A stretch of DNA of 64,000 bases. Source: Flavobacterium terrae (lineage in GTDB: Bacteria > Bacteroidota > Bacteroidia > Flavobacteriales > Flavobacteriaceae). The notes below the pieces were generated by a model. It was not told the DNA's origin, did no database searches, and saw nothing but the letters and a program-made list of their open reading frames with translations. Shown here piece by piece: positions 16,801 to 23,204 of this stretch (the first letter of the stretch is position 1; each line of letters opens with the position of its first letter). Location of the stretch: the NCBI RefSeq assembly GCF_900142035.1, contig NZ_FQZI01000001.1, positions 496,001-560,000 on the forward strand, given 5' to 3'. The translations under genes were made by a program, and so were the position numbers.

Positions 16801-17620
16801 AAATAATCCTAATTTAGCTACCGCAATAACTGGAGGAAGTATCACTTTTAAAAACAGTCAAAGAGTTTTCAAAACAGAAGGTTCAGGTGAATCAATATTT
16901 TTTAGAACAACAAATAATATTTCTAATCAGCTGTCTGAGGATGCAAGACCAAAAATAAGATTACAATATGATTCTCCTTCTAACATGCATAGACAAATTC
17001 TAATAGGAGCAGATGAAAATGCTACATTAGAATATGATTTTGGTTTTGATGCAGTTATGGCTGATGTAAATCCAGATGACATGTATTGGACTCTTAACGG
17101 AGCAAAACTTGTGATTCAAGCTGTACCTCAATTTAATGCAAATCAAATTATTCCATTGACTTTAAAAATCACAAATCAAGGAAATAATGTAGTTAGAATT
17201 GCTTCTGTAGAAAATTTAGCTTCAGATCAAGAGATTTATCTATTTGACGAATTAACAGGAGTTTATCATAATTTAAGAAGCTCTGAATTTTCAATTATAC
17301 TACCAGCTGGAGAATATAGTAATAGATTTTCCATTCGATTTAGTAATCCAACATTGAGTGTTAGTGATAATAATTTAAATCAAAGTATTACAGTTTTTTA
17401 TAGTGATGATTTTGTTAATATTAAAAACCAGTTACCAAATGTTAGAGTCGAAAACGCTCAAGTATTTTCAATCTTAGGGCAAAATGTTTTAGAATATAAA
17501 CTTTCAAACGAAGACCAAACGAACATACAGTTACCTGTTAGTGTATTAAGTGCTGGTCCATATATTGTTAAAGTAAAAACTGATAATGGAGTTTTTAGCA
17601 AAAAAATAATTATTGAATAA
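13865..17620 (+). CDS. Large T9SS type A sorting domain surface protein
   Basis: This is a 1251-residue secreted protein. The signal peptide is MGKITFFLVVCGVFLGYGQ. Ig-like modules fill residues about 20-230. A MAM/jelly-roll-like module spans about 238-400 (from GGAFSYANPDGWEVD to WAIDNIGIPQ), followed by further Ig-like modules. The region from about 558 starts GLWTGIQSQDWFDCKNWAGG, a motif common in flavobacterial surface proteins. The last 80 residues (VFSILGQNVLEYKLSN, then LSAGPYIVKVKTDNGVFSKKIIIE) are a type A sorting domain read by the type IX system. It is monocistronic, between an upstream terminator and a convergent PhnA gene. Adhesive or structural function is inferred; no enzyme motif was seen. 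Confidence 0.88.
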   Translation: MGKITFFLVVCGVFLGYGQDCSIQKILSNDVSICSGQGTLITLFNSEVGVSYQLRDASNNPIGFPVIGTGGDINFSASPTSTTTYNVLAGSCPSAYLDTITVTVFQPSIGGIVTVSPVGVTPVVTVNTICHLGSGWLYLSGHTGNVIRWESSIDGGNNWTVIANTTASYNYTALNDTTIFRAVVQNGTCAISYSSTSVVVVIPNIKPTVVAMPATICEGESSTLTALSGYATSQGVATGGAFSYANPDGWEVDGNSNGLNAGGSNTKPTGFRLTTSNSGTYSGTTYTSTGKFAIAHGAIDSELETPIFNSFGLASFTIQFNHAFNLTAGAKAKVWLSLDGGNTYNILLSSYTGALTRTPYNNFPQEVINLNNYIGQPNLRVKFSYHGLLNSSWAIDNIGIPQTPTGLTTQWLDQNGNVLVSTNSVSSGMTVTPPVTTTYYVVSYINGCTSYGPEGTAEIKVTVRPRPTASIGTSQNVCIGDSATLSIALTGTAPWTITYSNGSTNTTVTTSTNPYNFTVYNLLNSVTYTVTALNDKNCTAKPSDLTGSAVLTVLNGTRGLWTGIQSQDWFDCKNWAGGIPTGSDDAVIPNGSVRMPVIDRASIYAPEDKIAICRDLVVANAASLTMINNSLLDIKRDWKNSGTFTPGQGTVTFNGEGTNQVQLINSGIKLNETFYNLTLNSLDSAIGVNLPNNFQLTVANLLTLTSGILRLTDEAQLLQLGDLANPIDGSGKLLRDQQGKKSSFHYNYWSSPVSLDGVNYTISGILRDGTDAVTNPYNPGLISFGNAFDYADGAISTPIKISNRWIHKYTLSSTNYNSWQRIGSTSNVKIGEGYTMKGVTGTAAISDIQNYVYAGKPNNGTIGLTIGLNQSYLIGNPYASALDANEFILDNMRDGGGRASSNRFNGALYFYDNFGGNSHNLANYVAGYATYTLMGGVVAISNDPMINNNGSSGVKVPQRYIPVGQAFFVNSVVDPALVANNPNLATAITGGSITFKNSQRVFKTEGSGESIFFRTTNNISNQLSEDARPKIRLQYDSPSNMHRQILIGADENATLEYDFGFDAVMADVNPDDMYWTLNGAKLVIQAVPQFNANQIIPLTLKITNQGNNVVRIASVENLASDQEIYLFDELTGVYHNLRSSEFSIILPAGEYSNRFSIRFSNPTLSVSDNNLNQSITVFYSDDFVNIKNQLPNVRVENAQVFSILGQNVLEYKLSNEDQTNIQLPVSVLSAGPYIVKVKTDNGVFSKKIIIE

Positions 17621-17648
17621 GTGACATGATTATAAATTTGGGTTTAAA

Positions 17649-17678
17649 AAAAGCGACATCAATATTGATGTCGCTTTT
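17649..17678. terminator. Bidirectional terminator between convergent genes
   Basis: A 30-bp perfect palindrome (core AAGCGACATCAATATTGATG) sits 28 bases past the surface-protein stop and 26 past the stop of the minus-strand PhnA gene. A/T runs on both sides let it serve both strands. Confidence 0.85.
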
Positions 17679-17704
17679 AATTTAGCGTTAGTTTTTTAAA
17701 ACAA

Positions 17705-18277
17705 TTATTTAGTTTTCTTAACGTATTGAGTTAATATTACAATGTGTTGTCCTTCAACTCTTCCTTCAATTTGTTCTGCATTGTCCCACACCAGTTTGAT
17801 GTTATGCACAGCAGCACCACGTTTTGCGGTAAAATTTGCCCCTTTAACATCTAAATCTTTTATTAGAACAACAGAATCGCCATCTTGAAGAATATTTCCA
17901 TTAGAATCTTTATGAACTATTTTTCCTTCATCATCATTGTCTTCACCAGTAGCTTTTGCCCACTCTAAAGCTTCTTCATCAAGATACATCATATCTAACA
18001 AGTCATTCTTTTTTAAACGAGTCAACATTCTCCATGAAACGATTTGAACAGGTAAATGTTCGTTCCACATACTATCTGATAAACAATGCCAATGATTTGC
18101 ATCTGTCGTTTCAGGATTTTCAATTTGGTTAATACAAGTTGTACAAGCTAAAATTGATTTCTCTAAGCTTTCAATAGTATTAGGAGCTACATTATATACT
18201 TTTAAATCATGTGGATTACCACATAACTCGCAAGTTGAATTGCTTCTGTCGTTTAATTTTTTTTCAATAATACTCAT
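17705..18277 (-). CDS. PhnA/YjdM domain protein
   Basis: This 190-residue protein has an N-terminal zinc-ribbon-like segment (CELCG near 16-20 and CTTC near 44-47). The conserved PhnA domain at the C-terminus (DSNGNILQDGDSVVLIKDLDVKG, then KRGAAVHNIKLV and IEGRVEGQHIVILTQYVKK) forms a small SH3-like barrel. PhnA proteins were named from the phosphonate operon, but their function is not settled and no phosphonate genes are present here. The flavobacterial form has a central acidic spacer (ATGEDNDDEGKIV). It may be co-transcribed with the downstream-oriented upstream gene (barrel protein, 8 bases away). Confidence 0.88.
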   Translation of the reverse strand: MSIIEKKLNDRSNSTCELCGNPHDLKVYNVAPNTIESLEKSILACTTCINQIENPETTDANHWHCLSDSMWNEHLPVQIVSWRMLTRLKKNDLLDMMYLDEEALEWAKATGEDNDDEGKIVHKDSNGNILQDGDSVVLIKDLDVKGANFTAKRGAAVHNIKLVWDNAEQIEGRVEGQHIVILTQYVKKTK

Positions 18278-18285
18278 GATTTGTA

Positions 18286-18783
18286 TTATAAATTAAATGA
18301 CATTCCAACACTCGCGTTGAATTGATTGTTGTAGTTTCCAAAAAGACCTGGTGTAGAGTCGTATTTTGCAATTGGTAGAGCAAATTCCGTGTACACACCA
18401 AAACCATCAGTAAAAAAATATCTTGCTCCTAAATGAGCACCAAAATTTCTAAGACCTAAATCTAGACCAGGATAAACATCAAATTTTTCATCAACATTAA
18501 TCACATTACCTAAGTTGGCATTAAAACGAGCTCTAACATCGGCTCTGTCTTGAAACTTTGGTTTTTGGTCTAAAATTTTGTTAGCCGATAACATATAAGT
18601 AGCTTGAAAGCCAAATGACATATTTTCTCCAATACCAAAATCAACAGTTGATGTTATACCAGTTCCGCCATCTTGGATATTAGCTCCTATTTGAAATTTT
18701 GTATCACCTTTACCTTTAAAAGCTTGTGCATTTGATATAATAGCTGTAAATACTAATAATAGAGTTAAAATTGTTTTTTTCAT
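18286..18783 (-). CDS. Small outer-membrane beta-barrel-like protein (DUF6646-like)
   Basis: This 165-residue protein has a clear signal peptide (MKKTILTLLLVFTAIISNAQ). The mature part alternates hydrophobic residues and ends in a strand with terminal aromatic/leucine (FNASVGMSFNL), as in eight-stranded outer-membrane barrels. The family assignment is tentative and from memory. Function unknown. It is 8 bases upstream of the PhnA gene, so the two are probably one transcript, started from the TATATTTG element at 18803-18810. Confidence 0.72.
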   Translation of the reverse strand: MKKTILTLLLVFTAIISNAQAFKGKGDTKFQIGANIQDGGTGITSTVDFGIGENMSFGFQATYMLSANKILDQKPKFQDRADVRARFNANLGNVINVDEKFDVYPGLDLGLRNFGAHLGARYFFTDGFGVYTEFALPIAKYDSTPGLFGNYNNQFNASVGMSFNL

Positions 18784-18802
18784 TTTCCTTTAAATTTATT
18801 GG

Positions 18803-18810
18803 CAAATATA
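18803..18810 (-). promoter_or_regulatory. -7 promoter element (barrel protein-PhnA)
   Basis: On the minus strand it reads TATATTTG, an exact TAnnTTTG match, 20 bases before the ATG of the small barrel protein. Confidence 0.65.
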
Positions 18811-18820
18811 AGAACTTTCT

Positions 18821-19546
18821 TTAGTTTCTTCCTTTTTCATTCGGGTAAAGCAAGTAAACAGGGTCACTTTGCCAGTATTCTTTCGTATCGATATCCATTA
18901 TAGTTAATGGACCTTTGAAAGCAGCTCCTGTATCAACATTCCAAACATTTCCTTTGTTTACAGGGATTGTTTTATCAATTTGGGTTACAGGTGTGTGACC
19001 TATGTATATTTCTTTATAAATCCCAAGTCTTTTAGGATAAAAAGGAGAATCTTTTTTAATAGATGGGTCTAGTGAGAGAGCCATTTCCCACAAGGTTCTA
19101 TCCCAATATAACATTCTAGGAAAGTGTTCAGCAGTAACGCCTTTAAGATTGGTAAAGCCTGCATGAACAAATAATCTGTTTTGTTCATCAAGGTGATAGT
19201 TTTTTAATGATAAAAGAAATTCTATATGATTTTCTTTTGTTTTTTGGTCAACTGACGAATAGGCTTTAACTGTCGATTCTCCTCCATGATTATACCACAT
19301 TGGATTGTCATGATTGTTTTGAAGCCAATGTAAAACTAACTCGTCATGATTTCCACGTAAAAACACACAATTTTTTTGTATCTTTAGCATAATCATAAAA
19401 TCCACGAGACCAGGTGATTCACTCCATCCATCTAGATAATCACCTAAAAATATTAAGGTATCATTCTGTGATACGTTAGCTTTTTCTAGAACTTGTTTTA
19501 AAGCCTTTAAAGCTCCATGAATATCACCAATAACAAGTGTTCGCAT
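18821..19546 (-). CDS. Calcineurin-like metallophosphoesterase (serine/threonine phosphatase type)
   Basis: This 241-residue enzyme carries all metal-site motifs of the PPP/ApaH group: GDIHG (7-11), GDYLDG, RGNHDE, LFVHAGF and IGHTPV. It is cytoplasmic. Members remove phosphate from phosphoproteins or split diadenosine tetraphosphate; the sequence alone does not decide. It is transcribed alone, divergent from the small-lipoprotein/two-component operon, and the 176-base gap contains the regulatory box at 19608. Whether that box also affects this gene is open. Confidence 0.9.
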   Translation of the reverse strand: MRTLVIGDIHGALKALKQVLEKANVSQNDTLIFLGDYLDGWSESPGLVDFMIMLKIQKNCVFLRGNHDELVLHWLQNNHDNPMWYNHGGESTVKAYSSVDQKTKENHIEFLLSLKNYHLDEQNRLFVHAGFTNLKGVTAEHFPRMLYWDRTLWEMALSLDPSIKKDSPFYPKRLGIYKEIYIGHTPVTQIDKTIPVNKGNVWNVDTGAAFKGPLTIMDIDTKEYWQSDPVYLLYPNEKGRN

Positions 19547-19607
19547 TTATAGAGTTTTGATAATTGAATATACGAAAAAAATCTTTTAATAACCTCCACG
19601 AAATACT

Positions 19608-19633
19608 TTAACAAAATGTACGGAAAAACCGTA
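19608..19633. promoter_or_regulatory. Candidate response-regulator box, copy 1 (dyad TACGG-N5-CCGTA)
   Basis: This 26-nt stretch (TTAACAAAATGTACGG, then AAAAACCGTA) matches 22789-22814 at 25 of 26 positions. The dyad TACGG/CCGTA occupies 19619-19633. Exactly 22 bases separate the dyad from the TAnnTTTG at 19656. The same gap occurs at copy 2, supporting one activator acting at both promoters. The adjacent NarL-type regulator is the natural candidate (inference). Confidence 0.75.
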
Positions 19634-19655
19634 AATAAAAAATTTTAATGGTTTA

Positions 19656-19663
19656 TAATTTTG
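19656..19663 (+). promoter_or_regulatory. -7 promoter element (small lipoprotein-kinase-regulator)
   Basis: TAATTTTG is an exact TAnnTTTG match 22 bases after the dyad box and 59 bases before the lipoprotein ATG. Confidence 0.68.
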
Positions 19664-19722
19664 ATAAAAATTATAAAGAAAACCCAAAGAAAAATTGTTA
19701 AATATTTTAAAAAATTAATGTT

Positions 19723-19980
19723 ATGAAAAGAATCGTGTCACTTATAGTTTTAGTAGTTTTTGTTGCATCTTGTTCAAATGATGAAAATGAAGAATTACTT
19801 TATAATGAAATCCAAAAAATGGAGAAAATGAACAGTAGAGATCCTCAGATGTTTGCTAAGGATGAAGTTAATTCTGACACAAAAGAAGATACAATTGTTC
19901 CACCACCACCGCCTTTTGATCCAATAACAGTTTGTGATGGTTGTCCTATTGATCCTCCAAAAGGTGGAACAAAACCGTAA
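19723..19980 (+). CDS. Small proline-rich lipoprotein, first gene of a two-component operon
   Basis: This 85-residue protein has a lipoprotein signal (MKRIVSLIVLVVFVASC; lipid cysteine 17) followed by a charged linker and a proline-rich end with two cysteines (VPPPPPFDP, CDGCPIDPPKGG). I do not recognise a family. It is the first gene after the box promoter, 67 bases ahead of the sensor kinase, so it may be a signal carrier or accessory of that kinase (inference). The PPPPP-CDGC tail could be a disulfide- or metal-binding loop. Envelope location is clear; function is not. Confidence 0.75.
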   Translation: MKRIVSLIVLVVFVASCSNDENEELLYNEIQKMEKMNSRDPQMFAKDEVNSDTKEDTIVPPPPPFDPITVCDGCPIDPPKGGTKP

Positions 19981-20011
19981 ATTCTCTATTTATAATATAG
20001 AATATATGTTG

Positions 20012-20019
20012 TAAGTTTG
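20012..20019 (+). promoter_or_regulatory. Possible internal -7 element before the sensor kinase
   Basis: TAAGTTTG matches TAnnTTTG 28 bases before the kinase TTG start. It overlaps a 7-bp hairpin (TTTGTGA/TCACAAA, 20016-20037) without a T-tract. Either a weak second promoter or an intercistronic hairpin. Confidence 0.4.
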
Positions 20020-20047
20020 TGAGTATTATATCACAAATAGTAAAAAA

Positions 20048-22087
20048 TTGAGATTAATTGTTGTTAAAATTTTTATTCTTTTGTCGCTTTTTTCCTGTAA
20101 TTCAAAAATTGATAATCAGGATTATAGTGAGGAGCATGATATTTTAATTGATAGTTTATTAAATCAATCCAATGATTATACTAAAAGCAAGGAAGAAAGA
20201 TATGAACTAGCCAATAAAACGCGAAACGCATTACTAACCTATTCAAATTCGCCCAAAGGAAGGGAGTATTTCTTTAAATTAGCAGGTAGGTACTACAATA
20301 TTGAAAAGTATGAAGACTACCATGATATTTCTAAAGATGTTTACAAAATGTCTATTAAAAAGAACGATAGTTCTGGCATTGCAAGAGGACTAAGTTACAT
20401 AGGCGATTATTTTTACGAAAAATTTATTACAGATAGTGCTTATTATTATTACAGTAAATCGGAAAAAATTTACGAGCAAATCAACGATAGTGAAGGCGAA
20501 AACACTGTAAAATTTGCTAAAGCTAGGATTTTATTTTTTGAGAAAGATTTTGCTGGTAGTGAGACTGTTGTTGTTGATATTTTAAAAAGAGCAATTAAAA
20601 ATAAAAATTATCGATTAACATATGAGTGTTACCTTACTTTAGGTAATATATTAGATGGAGTGGGTAATTTTTCAGAGTCTTCTAAATATTACAATAAAGC
20701 TTTTAAAACAACAGACTTATTAAAAGAAGAGCCTCAATATCAGTTATTAAGAGCGCAAATATATAATTATTTAGGCATTTTATATACCAAAAAAGGAGAA
20801 TACGAAACCGCTATAGAATATCTTAAGGACGCTCTGAGCTTTTCAGATTTTAAATTAAGTGAACCAATATTATATTCTAATTTGTTAAACAATTTAGGAT
20901 ATGCAATGGTTAAATCATCTAATTTAAAGTCAAAAGAATTTCTTTATAAATCTTTCAAGATTAGAGATAGTCTTGGGTATGGTCCTGGAATTGTAACAAG
21001 TAAAATAAGTATTTCTGAATACGATCTTTTAAAAAAAGATACTATTTCAGCTATTGATAATTGTGTAAATTCTGCAAAATTAGCTCACTCAATAAAATTG
21101 TTTGATGACGAATTAAAAGCACTCAATATACTTTCCAAAATCGACAAAAAGAATAAAGTTTTGCATATGGAAAGATATGTGAATCTCACTGACAGTTTGC
21201 ACAATCAAGAAAGAGTCACTCGTAATAAATTTGCAAGAATTGAATTCGAAACGGATGAAATTATAACAGAAAAAAATGTCATTCAGGAGGAGAAAGATGA
21301 AATTTCGAAGCAAAGATGGACTATATTAGGTTTAAGCTTAATAGCTTTAATCTTTGTTTTTATGATTTATACGAATAGAATTCAAAGAGCTAAAAACAGA
21401 GAATTATTACTTGAGCAACAACAGCAAAAAGCGAATGAAGAGATTTATCAGCTTATGCTAGATCAACATTCTAAAATTGATGAAGGTAGACAAGCAGAAA
21501 AGAAAAGAATTGCTCAGGAATTACATGATGGAATTATGAGTAAATTAACCAGTACGAGGTTAAATTTGTTCGTTTTATCAAAAAGAAATGATGAGGAAAC
21601 TATAAAGAAGTGTATTACTCATATTGATGGAATTCAAGAAATTGAAAAAGAAATAAGAGCAATCTCCCATGATTTAAATCGAGATATTTTTGCTGCAAAA
21701 GACAGTTTTAAAGCAATAATAGAATCCCTTTTCGAAAATCAAAAAAATATCTCTGAAGCAAACTATTCTATTGAAATAGATGATAAAATTTCTTGGGAGA
21801 GTATTGATAGTCCTACAAAAATGCATTTGTATCGGATTTTTCAAGAGTCACTTCAGAACATTTATAAATATGCTAAAGCTAAAAATGTTTCAGCATCAAT
21901 TAAAAAGTTAGACAGCCATATTTTTATTCAAATAAAAGATGATGGACAAGGATTTGACGTTAAAAAAGCTAAAGAAGGTATTGGGCTGAAAAACATGAAT
22001 GCAAGGATATCAGCAATTAACGGTGAAATCAGTTTTGAATCTGAAAAAGGAAAAGGAACGACTATCAAAATAAATATACCCGCCTAA
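20048..22087 (+). CDS. TPR-containing sensor histidine kinase (HisKA_3/NarX type)
   Basis: This is a 679-residue kinase read from a TTG start, chosen because it gives a lipoprotein-like signal (MRLIVVKIFILLSLFSC) and no ATG is nearby. Residues about 30-390 are tetratricopeptide repeats, probably periplasmic. A transmembrane helix (WTILGLSLIALIFVFMIYT) lies near 420-440, followed by a short coiled coil. The HisKA_3 dimerisation helix has phospho-acceptor His493 in AQELHDG. The HATPase_c domain at the end has FQESLQNIYKYAKA (N box), DDGQGFD and GIGLKNMNARI. It should phosphorylate the NarL-type regulator encoded 11 bases downstream. The promoter box suggests the operon is self-controlled. The stimulus is unknown. 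Confidence 0.92.
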   Translation: MRLIVVKIFILLSLFSCNSKIDNQDYSEEHDILIDSLLNQSNDYTKSKEERYELANKTRNALLTYSNSPKGREYFFKLAGRYYNIEKYEDYHDISKDVYKMSIKKNDSSGIARGLSYIGDYFYEKFITDSAYYYYSKSEKIYEQINDSEGENTVKFAKARILFFEKDFAGSETVVVDILKRAIKNKNYRLTYECYLTLGNILDGVGNFSESSKYYNKAFKTTDLLKEEPQYQLLRAQIYNYLGILYTKKGEYETAIEYLKDALSFSDFKLSEPILYSNLLNNLGYAMVKSSNLKSKEFLYKSFKIRDSLGYGPGIVTSKISISEYDLLKKDTISAIDNCVNSAKLAHSIKLFDDELKALNILSKIDKKNKVLHMERYVNLTDSLHNQERVTRNKFARIEFETDEIITEKNVIQEEKDEISKQRWTILGLSLIALIFVFMIYTNRIQRAKNRELLLEQQQQKANEEIYQLMLDQHSKIDEGRQAEKKRIAQELHDGIMSKLTSTRLNLFVLSKRNDEETIKKCITHIDGIQEIEKEIRAISHDLNRDIFAAKDSFKAIIESLFENQKNISEANYSIEIDDKISWESIDSPTKMHLYRIFQESLQNIYKYAKAKNVSASIKKLDSHIFIQIKDDGQGFDVKKAKEGIGLKNMNARISAINGEISFESEKGKGTTIKINIPA

Positions 22088-22098
22088 ATAATTATAAA

Positions 22099-22767
22099 GT
22101 GTCTAAAAAAGTAAAAATTTTAATGGTTGACGATCATCCTTCAATGATTGAAGGATATAAAATTATCCTATCCTATAATGATCTTGGATATGAAATTGAA
22201 ACTAGTTCTGCATTTAATTGTAAGGATGCTCATGATGTAATTATACATCCTAGTAAAAAGAATTATTTTGACATTGTTTTTCTGGATTACAGCCTACCTC
22301 CTTATGAAGAAAAAAATATTAATAATGGAGAGGATTTGGCATTATTAGTAAAAAAAACAAGTCCAAATTCAAAAATAGTAATACTTACATCACATATTGA
22401 AACTCTCATACTGTATAACATTATAAAAAGAGTGAATCCTAACGGACTTTTAGTCAAAAGTGATTTTACAGCAGATGAACTTTTAAAAGCTTTTGAATCG
22501 ATAATTAATGATGAAGTTTATAATAGTGCTACAGTAAAATCTAGTTTAAAGGAATTACTTTCTAAAGACAATTACCTAGATGATTTTAATAGACAAATGA
22601 TAACTTTATTGTCACAAGGTATTAAAACCAAGAACTTGCCACAACATATGAATTTATCTATGAGTTCTATTGAGAAAAGAAAAGTTCAAATAAAACTGTA
22701 TTTGAATATTGAAAAAGGAACAGACGAGGATATTATTAGAGAAGCTAAAAAAAGAGGTTTGATTTAA
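22099..22767 (+). CDS. NarL/LuxR-type response regulator
   Basis: This 222-residue regulator starts at GTG, 11 bases after the kinase stop. The receiver domain (1-125) has the acidic pocket VDDHP and phospho-acceptor Asp63 in VFLDYSLP. The C-terminal helix-turn-helix (about 160-222: FNRQMITLLSQGIKTKNLPQHMNLSMSSIEKRKVQI) is LuxR-like but divergent, with TKNLPQHM in place of the usual NKEIA segment. It is the likely binder of the dyad box found 5' of the operon and again just after this gene. Confidence 0.9.
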   Translation: MSKKVKILMVDDHPSMIEGYKIILSYNDLGYEIETSSAFNCKDAHDVIIHPSKKNYFDIVFLDYSLPPYEEKNINNGEDLALLVKKTSPNSKIVILTSHIETLILYNIIKRVNPNGLLVKSDFTADELLKAFESIINDEVYNSATVKSSLKELLSKDNYLDDFNRQMITLLSQGIKTKNLPQHMNLSMSSIEKRKVQIKLYLNIEKGTDEDIIREAKKRGLI

Positions 22768-22788
22768 TAGAATTATTGAGTTTTTCAA

Positions 22789-22814
22789 TTAACAAAATGT
22801 ACGGTAAAACCGTA
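22789..22814. promoter_or_regulatory. Candidate response-regulator box, copy 2 (dyad TACGG-N5-CCGTA)
   Basis: It matches copy 1 (19608-19633) at 25 of 26 bases, with the dyad at 22800-22814. The next -7 element starts 22 bases later, as at copy 1. It lies in the 95-base gap between the regulator stop and a small membrane-protein gene. Confidence 0.75.
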
Positions 22815-22836
22815 TAGATTTGCTTTTATTAGGAAG

Positions 22837-22844
22837 TAAATTTG
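22837..22844 (+). promoter_or_regulatory. -7 promoter element (small membrane protein)
   Basis: TAAATTTG is an exact TAnnTTTG match 22 bases after the dyad. It covers the TTG at 22842 that an ORF caller would take as a start, so translation must begin downstream, at the ATG at 22863. Confidence 0.7.
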
Positions 22845-22862
22845 AGGACTAAATTTCCGCCT

Positions 22863-23174
22863 ATGAAAACAATTCTACACCTTCCTCATCTAAATTCTAA
22901 AATTGACATACTTTTAACAACATTAGGCTTGTCAGTTTTTTCAATGTTGGTCATTAATATAATAATTACTTTTTTTTGTATTCAAGATCTTATCAAGTAT
23001 ACAGATCTTGAAACGATTTCTTTCACTGTAAAAGAGGGTTTTTATTATGTTAATGAATATAAGATTGAAGCATCTATTGCATTCAATTTTGTTGGAGTGA
23101 TTTTTTTATGGGTTGTTATGCTATGGCATACGCTCAAAACTGTAAATAAAACAATAGCTAGTTTTTTATTATGA
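22863..23174 (+). CDS. Small two-helix membrane protein under the box promoter
   Basis: This 103-residue protein has two hydrophobic segments: about 16-40 (ILLTTLGLSVFSMLVINIIITFF) and about 76-92 (VGVIFLWVVMLWHTL). A polar loop of roughly 30 residues lies between them. I recognise no family. I chose the ATG at 22863 because the alternative TTG lies within the promoter. The predicted leader is only about 15 bases. Its own copy of the regulatory box next to the two-component genes suggests it is an effector or feedback partner of that system (inference). Confidence 0.75.
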   Translation: MKTILHLPHLNSKIDILLTTLGLSVFSMLVINIIITFFCIQDLIKYTDLETISFTVKEGFYYVNEYKIEASIAFNFVGVIFLWVVMLWHTLKTVNKTIASFLL

Positions 23175-23204
23175 TAGCATTAATAATGTATATAGTTCAA
23201 ACGA

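Noticed and set aside
17705..18277. Phosphonate utilisation locus
   Set aside because: Only a PhnA-domain protein is present; no C-P lyase or phosphonate transport genes accompany it.
20016..20037. Terminator between the small lipoprotein and the sensor kinase
   Set aside because: The hairpin stem is only 7 bp and AT-rich with no T-tract, so read-through is expected.
22842..22862. TTG start extending the small membrane protein by seven residues
   Set aside because: The TTG lies within the TAAATTTG promoter element, so it cannot be on the transcript; the ATG at 22863 is used instead.
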